Below, piece after piece: positions 27,704 to 37,122 of a DNA stretch of 64,000 bases. The position numbers were made by a program, and so were the translations under genes. Origin of the DNA: ZC4RG30 sp035556135 (GTDB lineage Bacteria > Pseudomonadota > Gammaproteobacteria > Steroidobacterales > Steroidobacteraceae); contig DATMFO010000005.1 in assembly GCA_035556135.1 (NCBI GenBank), positions 62,001 through 126,000 on the forward strand, written 5' to 3'. How positions within the stretch are numbered: the first letter of the stretch is position 1; every line of letters begins with the position of its first letter. Under the pieces are notes generated by a model. The model ran no database searches. It was given only the letters and a program-made list of their open reading frames with translations, and was not told the DNA's origin.

Positions 27704-30688
27704 ATGAACACATCAGGCATGGTTCCGGGGTTCACCGCCATGCGCGCGTTGCTGGGTGCCCTGGCCTGCGGGCTGCTGTTCGCTGCGCCTGCCGCCACGG
27801 GCGAGGCGCCCGCGCCGCTGCGCGTGTACGGCAATACCTCGGTGATCGAGCTGTCGCCGGTGCTGCTGGCTGCGCAGTCGCACAGTGAGCAGGTATTCGT
27901 GGGCAATGGCGGCGTTCCTGACCTGTTCCGGCCGGTTCGGGCTGATCTTTCCACCAATGCCGAGACGCAGGCGCTGCGTGTGTCCGTGGACAACCCGGAT
28001 CTGCGCATCATCATGACGGTGTCGGAAGGGCTGTACCGAATCGTGGCTCGCCGCTCCGCGGGCATCAGCACGCTGGCCGACCTGAAGGGCAAGCGCATTG
28101 CGACCATCCCCATTACTTCGTCCGGCTATTTCCTGCACCGCATGCTGCGCTCGGCCGGGCTGGACTACGCTGACGTCACGGTAGTGAGCAGCGCCAACAT
28201 GCGGCGCGTTTCCGACCAGCTGGTTGCTGGCGAGCTGGATGCGGTGACCATCTGGGAGCCGGAGATCGACAACATCCTGCTGCGGCTGGGCGAGGACGGC
28301 ATCGAGTTCAGCGGCAAGGGCATCTACCGCGAGGTCTTCAACCTCAATACCACCGCGGCGCAGCTGGCCGATCCGGCGCAGCGCGCGCGCATCGTGGCCT
28401 TCGTGCGCAGCATCCTGCGCGCCACGAAGCAGCTGCATGAAGATCCACGCCGGGGCTGGACTGCGATGGCGAAGTCCGCCGGCCTTGACGAAGCCACGGT
28501 GGCCCGCACCTGGCATCACCATCGTTACATCGGTGAACTGGTGCCGGACCTGCTCGACGTGCTGGAGGATGAGGAAAGGTTCCTCGCGCGCGAGGCGAAA
28601 CGCCCCGCACGCCCGCGCGCGGAGCTGGCAAGGCTGATCGACACCAGTGTGCTGCAGGAGGCCCTTGCAGGGCACCCGGAACTGCGCGTCACGCCACCGG
28701 AGCAGCAGGCAGTTCAGCGCCAGGCCGAGCGGCTGCGGGTCGAAAGGCTTTCTGCCGGCCTGCGCCATGTCACGGCGATCCGCGCCGTGAAACGCCTGCA
28801 GCATGCGCTGAACCACTATCGCGAAGCGGGCCTGTGGCAGGAGGCGGCGCAGCTCTTCACGCGCGATGCCACCGCGCAGGTAGGCACGCAGCAGTTCTCG
28901 GGTCGCGCCGCAATCGCTGCCCACCTCCAGGCCCAGGCGCTGGAGGGCACCGGCCGCAAATCACTGGGGCGGGGCGACCTCAACACGCACCTGGCGCTGA
29001 GTCCTGTCGTGACGCTCGACTGGGATGGTCGCGTGGCACGCGGCCGCTGGCGCGAGCTGTCGATGCTGGGCCGGTTCGGCGAACGTGCCGAGTGGGCCAA
29101 TGGCATCTACGAGAATGAATACGTGGAAGAGGACGGCGTGTGGAAGATCCGCCGCCTCGATTATCGCCCGGGTTTCGCCGGCTCGTATGCGACGGGCTGG
29201 CGCAACGTTGACCGCAGTGACCAGGTCACGATCTTCGCCCATCACTACACACCCGACCAGGCGGGCATTCCGGTTCCGCAGAGCCCGGGGCTCACTGCCG
29301 CGGACCAGGCGCCACGCGATGAAGCCGGCCTCAGGCGGCGCACTGCCGCACTGCAGGCGCAGCTGCTGTGCCTGCAGCAGCAGGCGCAGGTTGAAAGCCT
29401 GCAGAATGCCTACGGCTACTACGTGGATCGCCGCATGTGGGATGACGTCGCGGAACTCTTTGCCGCGGACGGTACCTTCGAGACCGGCCACAGCGGCGTG
29501 TACCGTGGCCAGGCCAGCATCCGTCGCGCATTGGAGCAGTTCGGCCCGAAGGGCCTGGCCCAAGGGGTGATCAACGACCACACGCAGATGCAGCCGGTGA
29601 TCACGATGTCCGCCGATTGCCAGGGCGCCCGGCTGCGCGGCACGGAGCTGGTGCAGACGGGCCAGAATGGCGTGGGTGGCGCCTGGGGCACCAACATCCA
29701 CGAGAACACCTATCGCAGGATCGATGGCAAGTGGCGCCTGCAGTCGATGCAGGTGACGCGGCGCATGCGCACGGACTACGCGAAGGGCTGGGCAGCGAGC
29801 GCCGAGCCGGCGGTGCCCGCCGCTGGCTTCCCGCCGGATGCGCCCTCCACGGCAAGACGGCTGGCCTACCCCGCGCTCGATTTGCCGCCGCTGCACTACG
29901 GCAATCCCGCCAGGGGTGGGAAGCCCTTCGGCAATCCTGCCGCAAAGGTGCCCGCCGGCTCGCTGGCGGAACTGCTGGCCGCCGCCGAACGCGACCTTGA
30001 GATCGTGGTCGCCAGGGATGGCGCCGAGAACGTCTCGAATGCCTATGGCTATTACATTGACGAGTTCCTGTGGGACGGCGCGGCGGATGTCTTCGCAGTC
30101 AATGGCTCGAAGGAACTCTCCGGCGTGGGCAACTACATCGGGCGCGAACGTGTGCGCGACTCGATGGTCGGTCGCTACGGGTATGGCGGGCGCCGTGCCG
30201 CGAGCATGACCCTGCACCAGAAGACGGCCCCCGTGGTCACCGTGATGCCGGATGGCAGGACAGCCTACGTACGCACCAAGCTGTTCCAGCTCAACAGCGC
30301 GCGCGATGGCGATGGTTCGTACATGCAGGGCGTCTACGAGAACAAGCTGGTGCGCGAGCGCGGCGTGTGGAAGATCGCGCGGATGGACCTGGACTACACC
30401 TGGAACGCGAACTACAGCACGGGCTGGGCGGCGGTGCCCGAGCGCATGGCAGTGGGCACACCCGCGGCTGGCGCGGCACCTGCGCGTGGCGGCGGTCCTG
30501 GAGCACAATCGCCGGCCGCGCCTGCGCCGGCCCGCGGCGGTGCAGCCGCGTCTGGCCGCACGATGCCGGCGCCGGATGGACCGTTGCGCGGCGCCCAGAG
30601 CGCCCCATACCCCGGCCTCGCTACCATGGCGTTCCACTACCCGAATCCCGTTTCCGGCCGCGCGCCGCCTGAATTGCTACCCCCCTGA
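27704..30688 (+). CDS. solute-binding domain fused to three SnoaL-like domains, exported
   Basis: A 994-residue protein of unrecognised overall architecture. A signal peptide (about residues 13-35 if translation begins at ATG 27704; ATG 27740 is an alternative) precedes an ABC-type periplasmic binding domain of the NMT1/SsuA kind at about 40-300 (LKGKRIATIPITSSGYF, AVTIWEPEIDN). Three SnoaL-like units follow at about 359-499, 561-696 and 772-907, each ending in a Y-x3-GW signature. The tail is rich in A, P, G and R and closes with FHYPNPVSGRAP, as in the protein at 20099. No ABC permease or ATPase gene is nearby, so a sensing or enzymatic role is as likely as transport. Confidence 0.82.
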   Translation: MNTSGMVPGFTAMRALLGALACGLLFAAPAATGEAPAPLRVYGNTSVIELSPVLLAAQSHSEQVFVGNGGVPDLFRPVRADLSTNAETQALRVSVDNPDLRIIMTVSEGLYRIVARRSAGISTLADLKGKRIATIPITSSGYFLHRMLRSAGLDYADVTVVSSANMRRVSDQLVAGELDAVTIWEPEIDNILLRLGEDGIEFSGKGIYREVFNLNTTAAQLADPAQRARIVAFVRSILRATKQLHEDPRRGWTAMAKSAGLDEATVARTWHHHRYIGELVPDLLDVLEDEERFLAREAKRPARPRAELARLIDTSVLQEALAGHPELRVTPPEQQAVQRQAERLRVERLSAGLRHVTAIRAVKRLQHALNHYREAGLWQEAAQLFTRDATAQVGTQQFSGRAAIAAHLQAQALEGTGRKSLGRGDLNTHLALSPVVTLDWDGRVARGRWRELSMLGRFGERAEWANGIYENEYVEEDGVWKIRRLDYRPGFAGSYATGWRNVDRSDQVTIFAHHYTPDQAGIPVPQSPGLTAADQAPRDEAGLRRRTAALQAQLLCLQQQAQVESLQNAYGYYVDRRMWDDVAELFAADGTFETGHSGVYRGQASIRRALEQFGPKGLAQGVINDHTQMQPVITMSADCQGARLRGTELVQTGQNGVGGAWGTNIHENTYRRIDGKWRLQSMQVTRRMRTDYAKGWAASAEPAVPAAGFPPDAPSTARRLAYPALDLPPLHYGNPARGGKPFGNPAAKVPAGSLAELLAAAERDLEIVVARDGAENVSNAYGYYIDEFLWDGAADVFAVNGSKELSGVGNYIGRERVRDSMVGRYGYGGRRAASMTLHQKTAPVVTVMPDGRTAYVRTKLFQLNSARDGDGSYMQGVYENKLVRERGVWKIARMDLDYTWNANYSTGWAAVPERMAVGTPAAGAAPARGGGPGAQSPAAPAPARGGAAASGRTMPAPDGPLRGAQSAPYPGLATMAFHYPNPVSGRAPPELLPP

Positions 30689-30695
30689 GGTCATC

Positions 30696-31625
30696 GTGTC
30701 CCGTTCCGTCATCGTTACCTGTGCCATCACCGGCTCCATCCACACGCCCAGCCAGTCTCCCCATCTGCCGCTGACGCCGGCGCAGATCATCGAGGAGTCC
30801 GTGGCAGCGGCCCGGGCCGGCGCGGCCGTGCTGCACCTGCATGCCCGCAATCCCGCCGACGGCAGCCCGACCGCGGATCCGGAAGTTTTCATGCAGTTCC
30901 TGCCGCAGATCCGTGCGCGCTGCGACGCCATCATCAACATCACCACCGGCGGTGGACCGGGCATGTCTCTGGAAGAGCGGCTGGAAGCCCCTGAACGGGT
31001 GAGCCCGGAGATGACCTCGCTGAACCTGGGCACGATGAACTTCGCCGGCTTCATGGCGCTGGAGAAGCTGCCTTCGCTGCAGCATGAATGGGAGCGTGGC
31101 TATCGCGACATCGCGCGCCGGCATGTGTTCCGCAACACCTTCGAGGACATCGACCTTGTGATGCAGCGCCTGGGCGAGGGACATGGCGTGCGCTTCGAGT
31201 TCGAATGCTACGACGTGGGCCAGTTGTTCAACCTGGCCATCGCGCTGGAGAAGCGTCGTTATGATCCGCCGCTGTTCATCCAGTTCGTGCTGGGCATTCC
31301 CGGCGGCATCGGCGCGGAGCTGGACCAGCTGCTGCACCTGCTGCGCACCGCGCAGCGGCTTTTCGGCCGCGAGCTGGAATGGTCGGTGCTGGCTGCCGGC
31401 CGTCACCAGATGGCCATGTGCACCCACGCCGCGCTGCTGGGCGGCAACGTGCGCGTGGGGCTGGAAGACAGCCTCTACATCGGCCCCGGTCAGCTGGCGC
31501 GCTCCAACGCCGATCAGGTGGCGAAAATCTGCCGCATACTCCGTGAACATGCGCTGGAACCGGCCACCCCGGCGGAGGCCCGTGCCCGCCTGAAGCTCAA
31601 GGGCGCCGATCGCGTCCGTCTCTGA
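30696..31625 (+). CDS. beta-keto acid cleavage enzyme (BKACE, DUF849)
   Basis: Zinc enzyme of 309 residues that condenses a beta-keto acid with acetyl-CoA and splits it to acetoacetate and a new CoA ester. The family motif LHLHARNP with metal ligands His47 and His49 is present, as are INITTGGG near 85, the SLNLGTMNF strand and GGNVRVGLEDS with a catalytic-region glutamate. GTG 30696 is chosen with GAGG 5 nt upstream, 7 bp after the preceding stop. The specific keto acid cannot be predicted, but the acetoacetate product connects to the acetoacetyl-CoA synthetase at 8478. Confidence 0.9.
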   Translation: MSRSVIVTCAITGSIHTPSQSPHLPLTPAQIIEESVAAARAGAAVLHLHARNPADGSPTADPEVFMQFLPQIRARCDAIINITTGGGPGMSLEERLEAPERVSPEMTSLNLGTMNFAGFMALEKLPSLQHEWERGYRDIARRHVFRNTFEDIDLVMQRLGEGHGVRFEFECYDVGQLFNLAIALEKRRYDPPLFIQFVLGIPGGIGAELDQLLHLLRTAQRLFGRELEWSVLAAGRHQMAMCTHAALLGGNVRVGLEDSLYIGPGQLARSNADQVAKICRILREHALEPATPAEARARLKLKGADRVRL

Positions 31626-31640
31626 ACAGGAACCGAAGCG

Positions 31641-32555
31641 ATGTACGAAACCTACGATCCGCGTTCCCGGCTCGCCCCCCAGGCGCGAGGCACGGCTCCC
31701 GCACCGGGCGGTTTCGCCGCTGCCGAATACGTGAAATTCCATCAACTGCCGGCCGCCGAGGCCACGCCAGCGGCGCGCACCTGGTATGGCCGCGGCCAGA
31801 ACATGGTGGTGGCCTACTCGGAAGTGCAGCCCGGTGCGCAGTTCATGCGCCAGGGCCAGCCGGATGAATTCATGCTGGTGCTGCCGGAAGCCGGTGCCGG
31901 TGCGGTGCTGGAGGCGGGACAGCAGCGCGTGGAGATTCCCGGCTTCACCCTGACCATCCTGCCGCCGGGTGACAGCCGCATCACGCTGCGCCAGGGTGGC
32001 CAGCTGATCCGCGTGTTCTCCACCCGCAATGCCGATCTCGCCGCGATGTGTCCAAACGCCGATGCCTATGCGCAGGCGCACCCGAACATTCCGCCATTCC
32101 AGGCCTGGCCTGCGCCGCCGGAGGGTTTCCGCATCCGGCACTACAGCCTCGATGTGCCGCCGGAGCCGGGCCGTTTCGGCCGCATCTTCCGCTGCACCAC
32201 CATGATGATCAACATGCTGCCCTACGAGCCGGCGCCGCGTGACATCACGAAGCTCTCGCCGCACCACCACGAGGATTTCGAGCAGTGCTCGCTGGCGATC
32301 AAGGGCGCCTTCGTGCACCACATCCGCTGGCCGTGGACGGCCAACCAGCAGCACTGGCGCGCGGATGACCATGAGCACTGCCCGGCGCCTTCCATCGCCG
32401 TCATTCCGCCGCCGGCCATCCACACTTCCGCCGCCACCGAAACCACCGGCAACCAGCTGGTGGACATCTTCGCGCCGCCGCGCATGGACTTCTCAAGGCA
32501 GGCGGGCTGGGTGCTGAACGCGGCCGAATATCCCATGCCGGAGGCTGGTGCATGA
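31641..32555 (+). CDS. bicupin-like protein of unknown function
   Basis: A 304-residue soluble protein I do not recognise by name. The first half holds a cupin-like strand set (PDEFMLVLPE...LTILPPGDSRI) and the second half a cupin metal motif PHHHEDFEQCSLAIKG followed by PPPAIHTS, the spacing of cupin motifs 1 and 2. Two tandem cupin folds are therefore likely, as in dioxygenases or sugar-acid isomerases; only the second appears to keep metal ligands. It lies between BKACE and a LigI-like hydrolase and overlaps the latter by ATGA, implying a step in the same pathway. Confidence 0.7.
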   Translation: MYETYDPRSRLAPQARGTAPAPGGFAAAEYVKFHQLPAAEATPAARTWYGRGQNMVVAYSEVQPGAQFMRQGQPDEFMLVLPEAGAGAVLEAGQQRVEIPGFTLTILPPGDSRITLRQGGQLIRVFSTRNADLAAMCPNADAYAQAHPNIPPFQAWPAPPEGFRIRHYSLDVPPEPGRFGRIFRCTTMMINMLPYEPAPRDITKLSPHHHEDFEQCSLAIKGAFVHHIRWPWTANQQHWRADDHEHCPAPSIAVIPPPAIHTSAATETTGNQLVDIFAPPRMDFSRQAGWVLNAAEYPMPEAGA

Positions 32556-33394
32556 GCGTGACGATGGCTGATCCACCGATCGTCGATTCACACGCGCATA
32601 TCTTCACGCCGGACATGCCGCTGGCGGACTCGGCGTGGATGCGGCCGGAGTATGGCTTTACGGCCGACGACTACCTGAAGGTGCTGGATGCGCACGGCGT
32701 GCATTTCGGCGTGATCGCCGGCATCAGCATCTTCGGCCATTACAACGACTACATGATCGAGGCGCTGCGGCGGCACAAGCGGCTGCGCGGCACGGTCAAC
32801 ATCGACCCGGCCATCGACCGCTACACGCTGGAACGCATGCAGGCCGATGGCGTGGTGGGCGTGCGACTGCAGCTGTCCCGCCGGCGCGAATTGCCCAATT
32901 TCACCACCGAGGGCTGGAAGCTGCTGCTGCGACGCGTGGCGGACCTCAACTGGCATGTGCACGTGGCGCTGGAGGGCCGGCTGATGCCGCAGGTGCTGCC
33001 CGCGCTGGAGGCCAGTGGCGCGCGCGTGGTGCTGGACCACTTCGCGCATCCGGACGTGGCGCAGGGCCTGGATGGCGAAGGGTTCCAGGCCGTGCTGCGT
33101 TCCATCTCGCGCGGCCGCACCTGGGTGAAGCTTTCGGCCGGCTTCCGGCTGACCTGGGAATCGAAGGGCACCGGCAAGCCTGACCCGGTGGCCATGGAAC
33201 TGGCACAGGCCACTGCCGGGCGGCTGCTCAGTGAAGCCGGCACCGAGCGCCTGCTGTGGGGCAGCGACTGTCCCTTCGTGGGCCACGAGGGCGTCACCTA
33301 CAACGACACGCTACGCTGGTTCGAGCAATGGGTGCCTTCGGCTGCGGCGCGCCGCCGCATCTCGGATACCGCGCTCAGGTTCTACTTCAGCTAA
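32552..33394 (+). CDS. amidohydrolase-2, LigI-like lactonase
   Basis: Cytoplasmic TIM-barrel hydrolase of 280 residues. VDSHAHIF near 11-18 gives the first two metal or active-site histidines, VVLDHFAHPD near 152 another, and LLWGSDCPFVGHE near 230 the catalytic aspartate. It is the fourth amidohydrolase-2 in the island and the only one inside the long operon, overlapping the bicupin gene by ATGA and followed 9 bp later by an aldolase. A lactone-opening step immediately before aldol cleavage is a reasonable inference. Confidence 0.85.
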   Translation: MSVTMADPPIVDSHAHIFTPDMPLADSAWMRPEYGFTADDYLKVLDAHGVHFGVIAGISIFGHYNDYMIEALRRHKRLRGTVNIDPAIDRYTLERMQADGVVGVRLQLSRRRELPNFTTEGWKLLLRRVADLNWHVHVALEGRLMPQVLPALEASGARVVLDHFAHPDVAQGLDGEGFQAVLRSISRGRTWVKLSAGFRLTWESKGTGKPDPVAMELAQATAGRLLSEAGTERLLWGSDCPFVGHEGVTYNDTLRWFEQWVPSAAARRRISDTALRFYFS

Positions 33395-33403
33395 GGTTGC
33401 AGC

Positions 33404-34183
33404 ATGGTCACCGCACGCATCGATGAGCGCTTCCGGGCGCGCCTGCTGGCGCGCGAGCCGTTGCTGGGCACCTTCATCAAGACACCTGCCAGCCAGGTGG
33501 TGGAAGTGGCCGGCGCCGCCGGGCTCGACTTCGTGGTGATCGACCAGGAGCATGCGCCCTTCGACCGCGTCACGGTGGATGCGCTGATCCTTGCCGGGCG
33601 CGCCGCGGACATCGCCGTGCTGGTGCGCGTGCCGGGAGATTCAGCCCGCGACATCCTGCCGCCGCTGGACTGCGGCGCACAGGGCGTGCTGGTGCCCCAT
33701 GTGGATTCCGGCGCCCGCGCGGAAGCAGTAGTGGCCGAGGCGCGCTACCGCGGCGGCCGGCGCGGTTTCACCAATTCATCGCGTGCCGGCGGCTACGGTC
33801 GTGCCAGCTTCCAGGAGCACATCGCGGCCGGTGATGCCGGCACCGCGGTGCTGGCCATGGTGGAGGATGTCGCGGCGCTGGCCTTGCTGCCCGACATCAT
33901 GGCAGTGCCGGGGCTGGATGCCGTGTTCATCGGCCGTGGCGACCTGTCGTGTGCGCTGGGCTGCGACGGCACGGGCGCGGCCCCCGTGGTAAAGGCCACC
34001 GAGCAGATCGCCGCCGCGGCGCGCACCGCCGGCAAGGCGCTGTGCGCGCACGTGGATCGCGCCGATTCGCCGGACGTGGCCTGGCTGCGCGGACTTGGCG
34101 TCAGCGCCTTCATCGTGGCATCGGACCAGGGATTGATGCGCCGCGCTGCACAGCAGGCGGTGGCGGCGTTCAAGGGCGGCTAG
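33404..34183 (+). CDS. HpcH/HpaI family aldolase
   Basis: Class II pyruvate-type aldolase of 259 residues that cleaves a 4-hydroxy-2-oxoacid to pyruvate and an aldehyde, or the reverse. Residues expected for the family are visible: the base His in DQEHAPFD near 52, Arg in VRVPG near 72, metal ligands Glu in MVEDV near 148 and Asp in GRGDLS near 178. It is the last gene of the plus-strand cluster. Its TAG shares bases with the stop of the convergent ATPase gene (CTAG). Confidence 0.9.
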   Translation: MVTARIDERFRARLLAREPLLGTFIKTPASQVVEVAGAAGLDFVVIDQEHAPFDRVTVDALILAGRAADIAVLVRVPGDSARDILPPLDCGAQGVLVPHVDSGARAEAVVAEARYRGGRRGFTNSSRAGGYGRASFQEHIAAGDAGTAVLAMVEDVAALALLPDIMAVPGLDAVFIGRGDLSCALGCDGTGAAPVVKATEQIAAAARTAGKALCAHVDRADSPDVAWLRGLGVSAFIVASDQGLMRRAAQQAVAAFKGG

Positions 34184-35532
34184 AGCCGCTGCGTCGAGCC
34201 GTGCGCTGGATCATCCGCCTCTTCGGCGGCTGCATCATCGTTGTCGTGCGCGCTTCCAGCTGCGGCGGCGGAAATCGCCGGATGATTGCCCGAGGGGCCG
34301 GCGCGCTGGTCCACGTAGATCAGGTCGTGCTTGCCGATGGAGATCACGTCGCCATCATTGAGGTTGTGGCGCCGCACGCGCCGCGACTTGATCATGATGC
34401 CGTTGGTGCTGTTGAGGTCTTCCACCAGGCAGGCATCGGCCTTGGTGATGACCTGGCAGTGGTGCCGGCTCACGAAACGGCTGTCGATCTGCAGGTCGTT
34501 GTCGGGCGTGCGGCCGATGATCGTGCGGCCCATGCCCAGGGGCAGTTCCCCCACCGTACGCCCTTCGGTGACGACCACCAGCTTTGCCAGCTGCTGCGGC
34601 AGGTTGCCGGTCTGGCTGCCCTCGTCGGGACCGATGTACAGGCCCGGGCCGCGCCGTGTGCCGTAGCGGCCGGTGGAAGAGGTGGCATCCGGCCCTTCCG
34701 CCAGTCCGCGCGTGCGCTCGCTGAATTCCTTCCACCGCAGTTCGGCCACCGCGGCCTCGACATCGGCGGCGGTGACCACATCGCGGTCGTTGGAGAATGC
34801 CGCCATCATCGCCGTCTCGCACAGCGTGTTGATCAGGCGCGGCACGCCACCGGTGTAGCGATAGATGATGTGTTGGCTTTCTTCGGCGAAGATCTCGCGC
34901 CCGCCGGAGCCGGCCACCTCGAGCCGGTGCAGGATGTAGCCGCGGGTATCCTCCGGCGACAGGGCCGAGAGATGGAAGCGCAGGCGCACGCGCTGCGTGA
35001 GCTGCACCAGCTCCGGCAGGTCGAGCTTGGCGTTGAGCTCGGGCTGTCCGGCGAGGATGATGCGCAGCACCTTCTCCTTTGTCGTCTCGATGCCCGACAG
35101 CAGACGGATCTCCTCGAGCGTGGAGAGGGACAGGTTCTGCGCCTCATCGACGATGAGGACCACCTTGCGTCGCGCGCTGTACTGCTCGATGAGGAAGGTG
35201 TTGAGCGTGGCCAGCAGCTCGACCTTCTTCATCTTGAAGGGCGAGAAGCCGAACTGCACCAGCACCGACTGCAGGAACTCCAGCGGCGACACCTGCGTCT
35301 GGGTGATCTGGGCGACCACCACGTCTTTTTCCAGCTCGCGCAGGAAGGTCTCGATCAGGGTGGTCTTGCCCGAGCCGATCTCGCCGGTGATGACCACGAA
35401 ACCATCCGTGAACCAGATGGTGGACTCCATGTACGCCTTGGCGCGCGAATGGGCCTTGGACAGGTACAGGAAATCCGGGTCCGGACTGAGCCGGAACGGC
35501 TGTTCCCGCAGCTGGAAGGACTCCATGTACAT
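34180..35532 (-). CDS. ExeA/GspA-like AAA ATPase with C-terminal FHA domain
   Basis: A 450-residue cytoplasmic ATPase. Walker A is GEIGSGKTT at 50-58, Walker B VVLIVDEAQ near 129, sensor segments ILAGQPELNAKL and GGVPRLIN follow, and an FHA phosphothreonine-binding domain with GRTPDNDLQID and SRHHC occupies about 335-420. The ATPase half resembles GspA/ExeA of type II secretion, but the usual membrane and peptidoglycan-binding parts are missing, so a signalling role is more likely. A tail rich in A, D and E ends it. ATG 35532 (MYMESF) matches the family N-terminus and is 4 bp after purK. Confidence 0.86.
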   Translation of the reverse strand: MYMESFQLREQPFRLSPDPDFLYLSKAHSRAKAYMESTIWFTDGFVVITGEIGSGKTTLIETFLRELEKDVVVAQITQTQVSPLEFLQSVLVQFGFSPFKMKKVELLATLNTFLIEQYSARRKVVLIVDEAQNLSLSTLEEIRLLSGIETTKEKVLRIILAGQPELNAKLDLPELVQLTQRVRLRFHLSALSPEDTRGYILHRLEVAGSGGREIFAEESQHIIYRYTGGVPRLINTLCETAMMAAFSNDRDVVTAADVEAAVAELRWKEFSERTRGLAEGPDATSSTGRYGTRRGPGLYIGPDEGSQTGNLPQQLAKLVVVTEGRTVGELPLGMGRTIIGRTPDNDLQIDSRFVSRHHCQVITKADACLVEDLNSTNGIMIKSRRVRRHNLNDGDVISIGKHDLIYVDQRAGPSGNHPAISAAAAGSAHDNDDAAAEEADDPAHGSTQRL

Positions 35533-35536
35533 CGGG

Positions 35537-36631
35537 TCAGAGTTTACGGGATTCGACCCGCCGCAACAGGCGTGCGGCGCGCTGATCGGCCCTCCGGGCG
35601 GTGGATTCGACAATAGTCACGTGGCCCAGCTTGCGCCCCGGGCGCGGCGACTTGCCGTAATCGTGCAGGTGCAGGCCCGGCTCGGCCAGCAGGGCATCCC
35701 GGGCGGGCATGTCCGAGATCAGGTTCAGCATGGCGCTGTGGCCCCGGGCCGAGGTGTCGCCCAGGGGCAGGCCGGTGATGGCGCGCAGGTGGTTCTCGAA
35801 CTGGCTGGTGACCGCCCCTTCGATGGTCCAGTGGCCGGAGTTGTGCACGCGGGGCGCCATTTCGTTGGCCAGCAGCTTTCCGCGCTGCACGAAGAACTCG
35901 ATGGCCAGCACGCCCACGTAGTCGAAATGATCCATCACCTTGCGCAGGGTGCGGCGCGCGGCGCGTTCGAGGGCGGCGGACTTCCACGGCGCGCGGGTGA
36001 GCCGCAGGATCCCGTCCTTGTGCAGGTTGCGGTTCAGCGGATACATGGCGAAACGACCGTCGAGGCCACGTACGCCGATGGCCGAGACCTCGTAATCGAA
36101 GGGCACCATCTGCTCGTAGATGAGCGGTACCGAGCCCATTTCATGCCAGGCCGCCTCGACATCGGCCGGCTTGCGCAGCACGCGCTGGCCCTTGCCGTCA
36201 TAGCCCAGGCGCCGGGTCTTCAGCACGCCAGGCAGGCCGATCTCCTTCACCGCGCGCTGCAGGTCGGCTGCTGAATCCACCGCCTGGTTGCGGTTGGTGG
36301 GGATGCGCAGCGTGGCGAAGAGGTTCTTCTCCAGCAGGCGATCCTGGGCGGTGGCCAGCGCGGAACGGGGCGGGGCGATGCGCGTACGGGATTCCAGGGC
36401 GTCCAGCGCGGCGGCTGGCACGTTCTCCCAGTCGAAGGTCACTACCTCGCAGCGCTGCGCCAGCTCCTGCAGCAACTTTTCATCGGTGAAGCCGCCGATG
36501 AGCGAGGGTGCGACCTGGTGCGACGGCGTGCCGGCGGCCTGGTCGAGGAACAGGAAATCCATGCCCAGCGGATAGCCGGCCAGCGCCATCATGCGGCCGA
36601 GTTGGCCGGCGCCCAGCACGCCAATGGTCAT
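35537..36631 (-). CDS. purK: 5-(carboxyamino)imidazole ribonucleotide synthase
   Basis: ATP-grasp enzyme that carboxylates aminoimidazole ribonucleotide in purine synthesis. The 364-residue protein starts with the dinucleotide-like GVLGAGQLGRM and contains RLGYDGKGQ, and the ATP-grasp EMAPRVHNSGHWT motif near 275. It overlaps purE by ATGA, the usual purE-purK order, and both enzymes act consecutively. Confidence 0.97.
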   Translation of the reverse strand: MTIGVLGAGQLGRMMALAGYPLGMDFLFLDQAAGTPSHQVAPSLIGGFTDEKLLQELAQRCEVVTFDWENVPAAALDALESRTRIAPPRSALATAQDRLLEKNLFATLRIPTNRNQAVDSAADLQRAVKEIGLPGVLKTRRLGYDGKGQRVLRKPADVEAAWHEMGSVPLIYEQMVPFDYEVSAIGVRGLDGRFAMYPLNRNLHKDGILRLTRAPWKSAALERAARRTLRKVMDHFDYVGVLAIEFFVQRGKLLANEMAPRVHNSGHWTIEGAVTSQFENHLRAITGLPLGDTSARGHSAMLNLISDMPARDALLAEPGLHLHDYGKSPRPGRKLGHVTIVESTARRADQRAARLLRRVESRKL

Positions 36632-37122
36632 GCGGGCTGGCGCGGATCGGGATGTTCGAGGACCGCCGCGGTCTGCCTGGCCCGGAAGCTGTCGAGTGCG
36701 GCGGCCGCGCGGGCATCGTGCAGGGCGACGATGGCGGCCGCGAACAGCGCGGCATTGGCCGCACCCGCCGCACCGATGGCAAAGGTGGCCACTGGCACAC
36801 CCTTGGGCATCTGCACGATGGAAAGCAGGGAATCCAGGCCATTGAGCGTCCTGGACTGCACAGGCACGCCCAGCACCGGCACGCGGGTCTTGGCGGCGGT
36901 CATGCCCGGCAGGTGGGCGGCGCCGCCGGCACCGGCAATGATGGCCGCGAGCCCGCGGCCCTCGGCTGCGGCGGCGTATTCGAAGAGCAGGTCAGGCGTG
37001 CGGTGCGCCGAGACCACCTTCACCTCGTGGGGGATACCCAGCTCCGTGAGCACGTCAGCGGCCGGCTGGAGTGTCTCCCAGTCGGACTTCGACCCCATGA
37101 TGATGCCGACCAGCGGTTTCAT
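36628..37122 (-). CDS. purE: N5-carboxyaminoimidazole ribonucleotide mutase
   Basis: Class I PurE, 164 residues, moving the carboxyl group made by PurK. The signature GIIMGSKSDWE at 6-16, VVSAHRTPD near 38 and AGAGGAAHLPGM near 64 are all present. The ATG is embedded in the TGA of darP (GGATGA), so darP, purE, purK and the AAA/FHA gene probably form one minus-strand operon. Confidence 0.97.
   Translation of the reverse strand: MKPLVGIIMGSKSDWETLQPAADVLTELGIPHEVKVVSAHRTPDLLFEYAAAAEGRGLAAIIAGAGGAAHLPGMTAAKTRVPVLGVPVQSRTLNGLDSLLSIVQMPKGVPVATFAIGAAGAANAALFAAAIVALHDARAAAALDSFRARQTAAVLEHPDPRQPA

Noticed and set aside
34176..34189. Inverted repeat GCGGCT-AG-AGCCGC at the aldolase/ATPase stop overlap
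   Set aside because: Two-base loop and no T-run; better explained by overlapping coding sequence than as a terminator.
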